DNA of 64,000 nt from Lachnospiraceae bacterium (GTDB lineage: Bacteria > Bacillota > Clostridia > Lachnospirales > Lachnospiraceae): the NCBI GenBank assembly GCA_011959285.1, contig BLLW01000003.1, forward strand, positions 1 to 64,000, read 5' to 3'. Under the pieces are notes generated by a model, which worked only from the letters and a program-made list of their open reading frames with translations, was not told the DNA's origin and searched no databases. Shown here piece by piece: positions 60,603-64,000 of this stretch. The stretch's first letter is position 1. Every line of letters begins with the position of its first letter. Both the position numbers and the translations under genes were made by a program.

Positions 60603-61715
60603 ATGGCGGATAAGGAAAAAGCGATACTTTTTGGCAGAGGAATGGTCTATCAGCGTAAGAAAGAAAGGATCTTTGAGCAATATGAGGTAGTTGTCTTTTT
60701 TGACAGTGCAGCAGATCCTTCCGCACCGCCGGTGACGGATGAAGAAACTGGGATACTGGTAGTGAACCCAATCTTTGCTTTGAATTATCCGGAGGACCCA
60801 ATCATTTTGTTGTCTTATGCACCGGGGCAGATGAGCAGACAGCTGCTTGGTATTGGGATAGAAAGAGAGCGCATCAGGTTCGGCGCTGCTATGGAACCTT
60901 TCAATACATTTGAAAAAATGCTTTTTGGAGACGGCATAGGAACTCTTTGTCTGGAGGGGCGGGATGTAATTTACCAGAATGACAGATATGGTTTGAGATT
61001 AGAAACGAATCCGACCGATTTAGAAGCAATTATAGAAAAACTCCGTGATACGCCGTTGTATCAGCCGAGCAAGGATATGCTGGATGCATTGCCGTTGCAC
61101 CCGATTGACGATACATATGGGATGAACCGGGGCACGCCGGTGGACCGGTATTATATTGAGAAGTTTTTGGAAGCGAACCAGTCTCTGATTAAGGGAAGGG
61201 TGATGGAAATCGGGGACAGAGAATATACGGTCCGCTATGGAAAGGAAAGGGTACAAGAGTCTGTCATCCTCCATGTTATAAAAAGCAATCCTTCCGATAA
61301 TATGATATGCGGCAACTTTGCCACAGGAGAGGGAATAGAGGAGGAGAGCATAGACTGCCTGATCTGCACCCAGACACTGCCCTTTATATATGACCTTCAG
61401 GCGGCGGCAGAAAATATGATCCGGGTCTTGAAAAAAGGTGGGACTGCTTTGATTACCGTAGGCGGAATCTCACAGATTATCAGTTATGAAAAAACCTATT
61501 TTGGACACTATTGGAGTTTTACAGATATGTCATTGAGGAAGCTTTTTGAGGGGGTGGCGGATGTGGAGAGTGTTCAGATTGGCACCTATGGAAATGTAAA
61601 AGCAGCTTCTGCGTTTTTGTATGGCATAAGTCATGAGGAAATGAAACCGGAAGATTTGGAATATCATGATGAAAATTATCAATTGATTATTACAGCAGTG
61701 GTTACCAAAAAATAA
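60603..61715 (+). CDS. Methyltransferase-like protein with N-terminal Rossmann module
   Basis: 370 residues. The start (KAILFGRGMVYQRKKERI, VVVFFDSAADP) is a divergent module. The C-terminal part has MEIGDREYTVRYG, DCLICTQTLPFIYDLQAA, NMIRVLKKGGTALITVGG and HYWSFTDMSLRKLF, the late half of a class I methyltransferase. The SAM loop is poor, so activity is uncertain. AGGAGAAAGAGAAG precedes the start. Confidence 0.72.
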   Translation: MADKEKAILFGRGMVYQRKKERIFEQYEVVVFFDSAADPSAPPVTDEETGILVVNPIFALNYPEDPIILLSYAPGQMSRQLLGIGIERERIRFGAAMEPFNTFEKMLFGDGIGTLCLEGRDVIYQNDRYGLRLETNPTDLEAIIEKLRDTPLYQPSKDMLDALPLHPIDDTYGMNRGTPVDRYYIEKFLEANQSLIKGRVMEIGDREYTVRYGKERVQESVILHVIKSNPSDNMICGNFATGEGIEEESIDCLICTQTLPFIYDLQAAAENMIRVLKKGGTALITVGGISQIISYEKTYFGHYWSFTDMSLRKLFEGVADVESVQIGTYGNVKAASAFLYGISHEEMKPEDLEYHDENYQLIITAVVTKK

Positions 61716-61742
61716 GGGGATACCAAAGGAGCCTATATTGAT

Positions 61743-62849
61743 ATGAAGAAAATATTGCATATGACACCGCCGGAGGTAAGCAATGGCGTGTACAGATATA
61801 TTTTTAATCATATGCCTTTTATAGACCAAAGTAAGTATGAATTTTCTTTTTTAACCAAGTCAGCAGATGAATTGAAAAGTTCAAAGGAATATGAACGGTA
61901 CCATTTCCCGATCTACCGCCTGCAAAATGTACAACGCAACGGGCGGGAGGAATTTGAAAAAGAGATCAGGGGTATTCTCGCCAATGGATTTGATGCTATA
62001 CATCTGCACACAAGTTCATGGAGAGGATTTTTGATTGAAGAGATTGCTATGGATATGGGGATTCCAAAGGTCATCGTACATTCACACAGCTCGGGCATTG
62101 ATTTCTGCAATGAAGAAGAACGTGAACGAATCTGGAAAGATCATACCTATTATAAAGAGCATTTCACCATGCAATATGCGACAGATGTGTGTGCCTGCTC
62201 CCGGCTTGCGGCGGACTGGCTGTTCAGTTCCCGGATACCGAGAGAAATTATCCGCACGATGCCTAATGCAGTGGATGTGAAAAAGTTTCACCTAAATAGG
62301 AAAGTTCGGGAACAAATGCGTAGGGAACTGGGCGTAGAGGGACGCGTTGTGGTTGGAAATGTGGGAAGATACAGTTTCACGAAAAATCAGGAATTTTTGG
62401 TACGGGCGTTCACGAAAGCATATAAGAAGAATAAACAGCTGTTTTTGATCATGATTGGAGAAGGAGAACGGGCGGAAGAGATCAGGAGACTGGTGGAGCA
62501 GCTGGGTATGACAGCGCATATCAGGTGTCTGGGCTGGAGCGAGCGGATTTCCGAATATCTGCAGGCGATGGATGGATTTTGTCTCCCATCTAAATTTGAA
62601 GGACTTCCCATATCAGTGGTGGAAGCACAGGCGGCAGGGCTTAAATGTCTGGTTTCAGATACCGTAACAAGAGAAACAGATTTGACCGGGCTGATAACCT
62701 TTCTTCCATTAGAGGAAGAAATTTGGACAGAGAGTATTGCCGATTTAAAAGCAGACGGGGACAGGCAGTGGATGGATGAGGCTTTCGATCAAGCGGCTTA
62801 TAGCATGGAAGCGTCGTGCCAAAGGCTTACCTCATTATATGATTCATAA
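61743..62849 (+). CDS. GT4-family glycosyltransferase
   Basis: 368 residues, GT-B fold. N-terminal PPEVSNGVYRYIF and IHLHTSSWRGF, then PNAVDVKKFHLN, VGNVGRYSFTKNQEFLVRAF and the EX7E region SKFEGLPISVVEAQAAGLK. It is a retaining enzyme that adds a sugar from a nucleotide donor. CAAAGGAG precedes the start. Confidence 0.92.
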   Translation: MKKILHMTPPEVSNGVYRYIFNHMPFIDQSKYEFSFLTKSADELKSSKEYERYHFPIYRLQNVQRNGREEFEKEIRGILANGFDAIHLHTSSWRGFLIEEIAMDMGIPKVIVHSHSSGIDFCNEEERERIWKDHTYYKEHFTMQYATDVCACSRLAADWLFSSRIPREIIRTMPNAVDVKKFHLNRKVREQMRRELGVEGRVVVGNVGRYSFTKNQEFLVRAFTKAYKKNKQLFLIMIGEGERAEEIRRLVEQLGMTAHIRCLGWSERISEYLQAMDGFCLPSKFEGLPISVVEAQAAGLKCLVSDTVTRETDLTGLITFLPLEEEIWTESIADLKADGDRQWMDEAFDQAAYSMEASCQRLTSLYDS

Positions 62850-62886
62850 CCTGGAATGAAATAAATGATAGAAAGAAGGGGTACAA

Positions 62887-63804
62887 ATGGCAGTCTGGAG
62901 AGGAAAGGAATATGCGTATATAGTCGGATATGGTGCGGCAGGCGGATACTATGAAAAGACCAAAAGGCAGCTTGCCCCAATCATGAACCTGGATTATCTT
63001 TGTGACAGAAAGTGGGAAAACAGCGATCAAAAAGAGTATGATGGGATTCCGGTGGTACATTTAAAAGATTTAAAAAATCTTCAGGGCGCATTGGCAATCA
63101 TCTTTGCGTCGGGTCATTGGATGTATGAAGCGATCAAAGGTGATTTGGATGCGCTGGGGGTGGAATCGGTTCATGTTAACGAGGTGATCGGATGCAACAA
63201 GATTCTGGATGGAAAGACGCTAAAGGAACAATTCCCTGCCGGGTGTTATGAGGATGTACATGGGAATAAAATTTATTTTGATCAGACTCTCTCAGATAAA
63301 ATAACAATCCTTTTAGGGGGCGGCAATAACATACTGAGAGTGGGGAAAAATGTGACAGCAGCCCATCTGCTGATTGTGTTTGGTAATAACGGATCCTGTA
63401 ATATTGGAGATGATACGGAAATCATCGGCGCTGAATTTTATATAGCGTATGGCGGTATACAAATAGGAAAGGATTGTCTGTTTTCGACCCAGGTGGTACT
63501 TAGGACCCATGACGGGCACCATATATTTGATGCAAATACACATCAGCGTGTGAATTATCCCAAAGATATAGAAATTGGGGATCATGTCTGGATTGGCTTT
63601 AGGGTCATACTGCTGGGAGGCGCAAAAATCGGAACGGGTTCGTTGGTAGGCGCCGGTGCAATTACGTCAGGGCAGTTTGGAGAGCACACCGTTATTGCAG
63701 GCATGCCGGCAAGAGCGATCAGGGAAAATGTATGCTGGAGCAGGGACGATACAGAGTATTTTAATTGGTCTAGTTTGGATGAATGTATATCCAGAGGGGT
63801 GTAG
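62887..63804 (+). CDS. LbH acyltransferase with N-terminal Rossmann module
   Basis: 305 residues, the same design as the gene at 38179. Module: YIVGYGAAGGYYEKTKR, LDYLCDRKW. Hexapeptide-repeat acyltransferase: STQVVLRTHDGHHIFD, EIGDHVWIGFRVILLGGAKI, GSLVGAGAITSGQF and AGMPARAI. It probably O- or N-acetylates a glycan sugar. AGAAGGGG precedes the start. Confidence 0.88.
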   Translation: MAVWRGKEYAYIVGYGAAGGYYEKTKRQLAPIMNLDYLCDRKWENSDQKEYDGIPVVHLKDLKNLQGALAIIFASGHWMYEAIKGDLDALGVESVHVNEVIGCNKILDGKTLKEQFPAGCYEDVHGNKIYFDQTLSDKITILLGGGNNILRVGKNVTAAHLLIVFGNNGSCNIGDDTEIIGAEFYIAYGGIQIGKDCLFSTQVVLRTHDGHHIFDANTHQRVNYPKDIEIGDHVWIGFRVILLGGAKIGTGSLVGAGAITSGQFGEHTVIAGMPARAIRENVCWSRDDTEYFNWSSLDECISRGV

Positions 63805-63808
63805 AATT

Positions 63809-64000
63809 GTGGATCAGATATGTGTGGCTGTTTATGGCGCCCAGATGGTGGCAGTGAGCGTCTATTATGCAATAAAAACATTATATAAAGATTGCAGGGT
63901 AATTTGTTTCATTGTTAATAATCTCACAGGGAATCCGTCATCAATTGATGGACTCCCTGTTGTGCCATTGGATAAATTTCAGGAGACCGACATTAAAATA
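63809..64000 (+). CDS. Start of another Rossmann-module protein, cut by the window edge
   Basis: GTG 63809 follows AGAGGGG. The 64 visible codons read ICVAVYGAQMVAVSVYYAIK, CFIVNNLTGNPSSIDGLPVV and the frame is open at 64000. This is the same N-terminal module as in the neighbouring enzymes. The catalytic domain lies beyond the edge, so unit 2 continues past the window. Confidence 0.75.
   Translation, partial: MDQICVAVYGAQMVAVSVYYAIKTLYKDCRVICFIVNNLTGNPSSIDGLPVVPLDKFQETDIKI

Overview
This window looks like chromosomal DNA of a gut-type, probably flagellated Lachnospiraceae (low-to-mid GC Clostridia). The evidence is strong AGGAGG-type ribosome binding sites, sigma-A promoters with 17-base spacers, a lipoprotein of trigger-factor type, a coiled-coil NlpC/P60 wall hydrolase, a YtrA-type GntR/ABC operon, an RbsABC-type sugar importer, and two promoters that match the motility sigma factor sigma-28/SigD. 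No tRNA, rRNA, CRISPR array, transposase or replication origin was seen.

Layout. 1-2.8 kb: a worn polymorphic-toxin cassette (Ntox30-like toxin tail, a candidate immunity gene, a broken HNH nuclease toxin tail, a SUKH/YrhA-type immunity gene), then an AbrB/RelE-type toxin-antitoxin pair. 2.9-8.4 kb: a rearranged junction leads into a set that resembles the gut C-glycoside deglycosylation (dgp) operons: Gfo/Idh/MocA oxidoreductase lacking its NAD-binding start, lactonase-type beta-propeller, DUF6379 (beta subunit type), a TIM-barrel isomerase (alpha subunit type) and a MATE exporter. 9-19.3 kb: mostly core genes (ispE, FCD-type GntR regulator, murI, DUF1934, trigger-factor-like lipoprotein, NlpC/P60 hydrolase, a divergent ClpX, an S8 protease). 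19.6-26.5 kb: a sugar-uptake operon (XRE-cupin regulator, two paralogous amidohydrolases of which one is frameshifted, PfkB kinase, RbsA/C/B-type transporter). 26.6-31.7 kb: LspA-like protein, YtrA-type ABC operon with a frameshifted permease, class II aldolase, Rpn remnant, and a putative alpha-helical pore-forming toxin.

31.8-64 kb: a large surface-glycan island in two transcription units, each opened by a TAAA-N15/16-GCCGATAA promoter and a near-identical leader. Unit 1 (32.1-45.8 kb) holds a TPP enzyme, NAD epimerase, FkbM methyltransferase, NeuB, NeuC, acyltransferase, methyltransferases, a radical SAM protein and a fucosyltransferase-like protein. Unit 2 (46.1 kb to the right edge) holds two IspD/TarI-type cytidylyltransferases, two CDP-glycerol-transferase-like proteins, cupin, DegT aminotransferase, several methyltransferases, GT4-type glycosyltransferases, an RgpF protein, an acyltransferase and a gene cut by the edge. 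The sigma-28 promoters make flagellin or flagellum glycosylation the best guess for the role. No flagellin gene is in the window.

The most striking points are: (1) a G10 tract that puts the FkbM gene out of frame, and a G7 tract that does the same to the radical SAM gene, as in phase-variable flagellar glycosylation loci; (2) the same small Rossmann-like module (hydrophobic strand followed by a YGxG-like turn) attached to a dozen otherwise unrelated enzymes of the island; (3) a ~127-bp intergenic repeat, present twice, that folds into three hairpins with a possible 9-bp pseudoknot next to the ribosome binding site it supplies; (4) the dgp-like operon; (5) the pore-forming-toxin-like protein.
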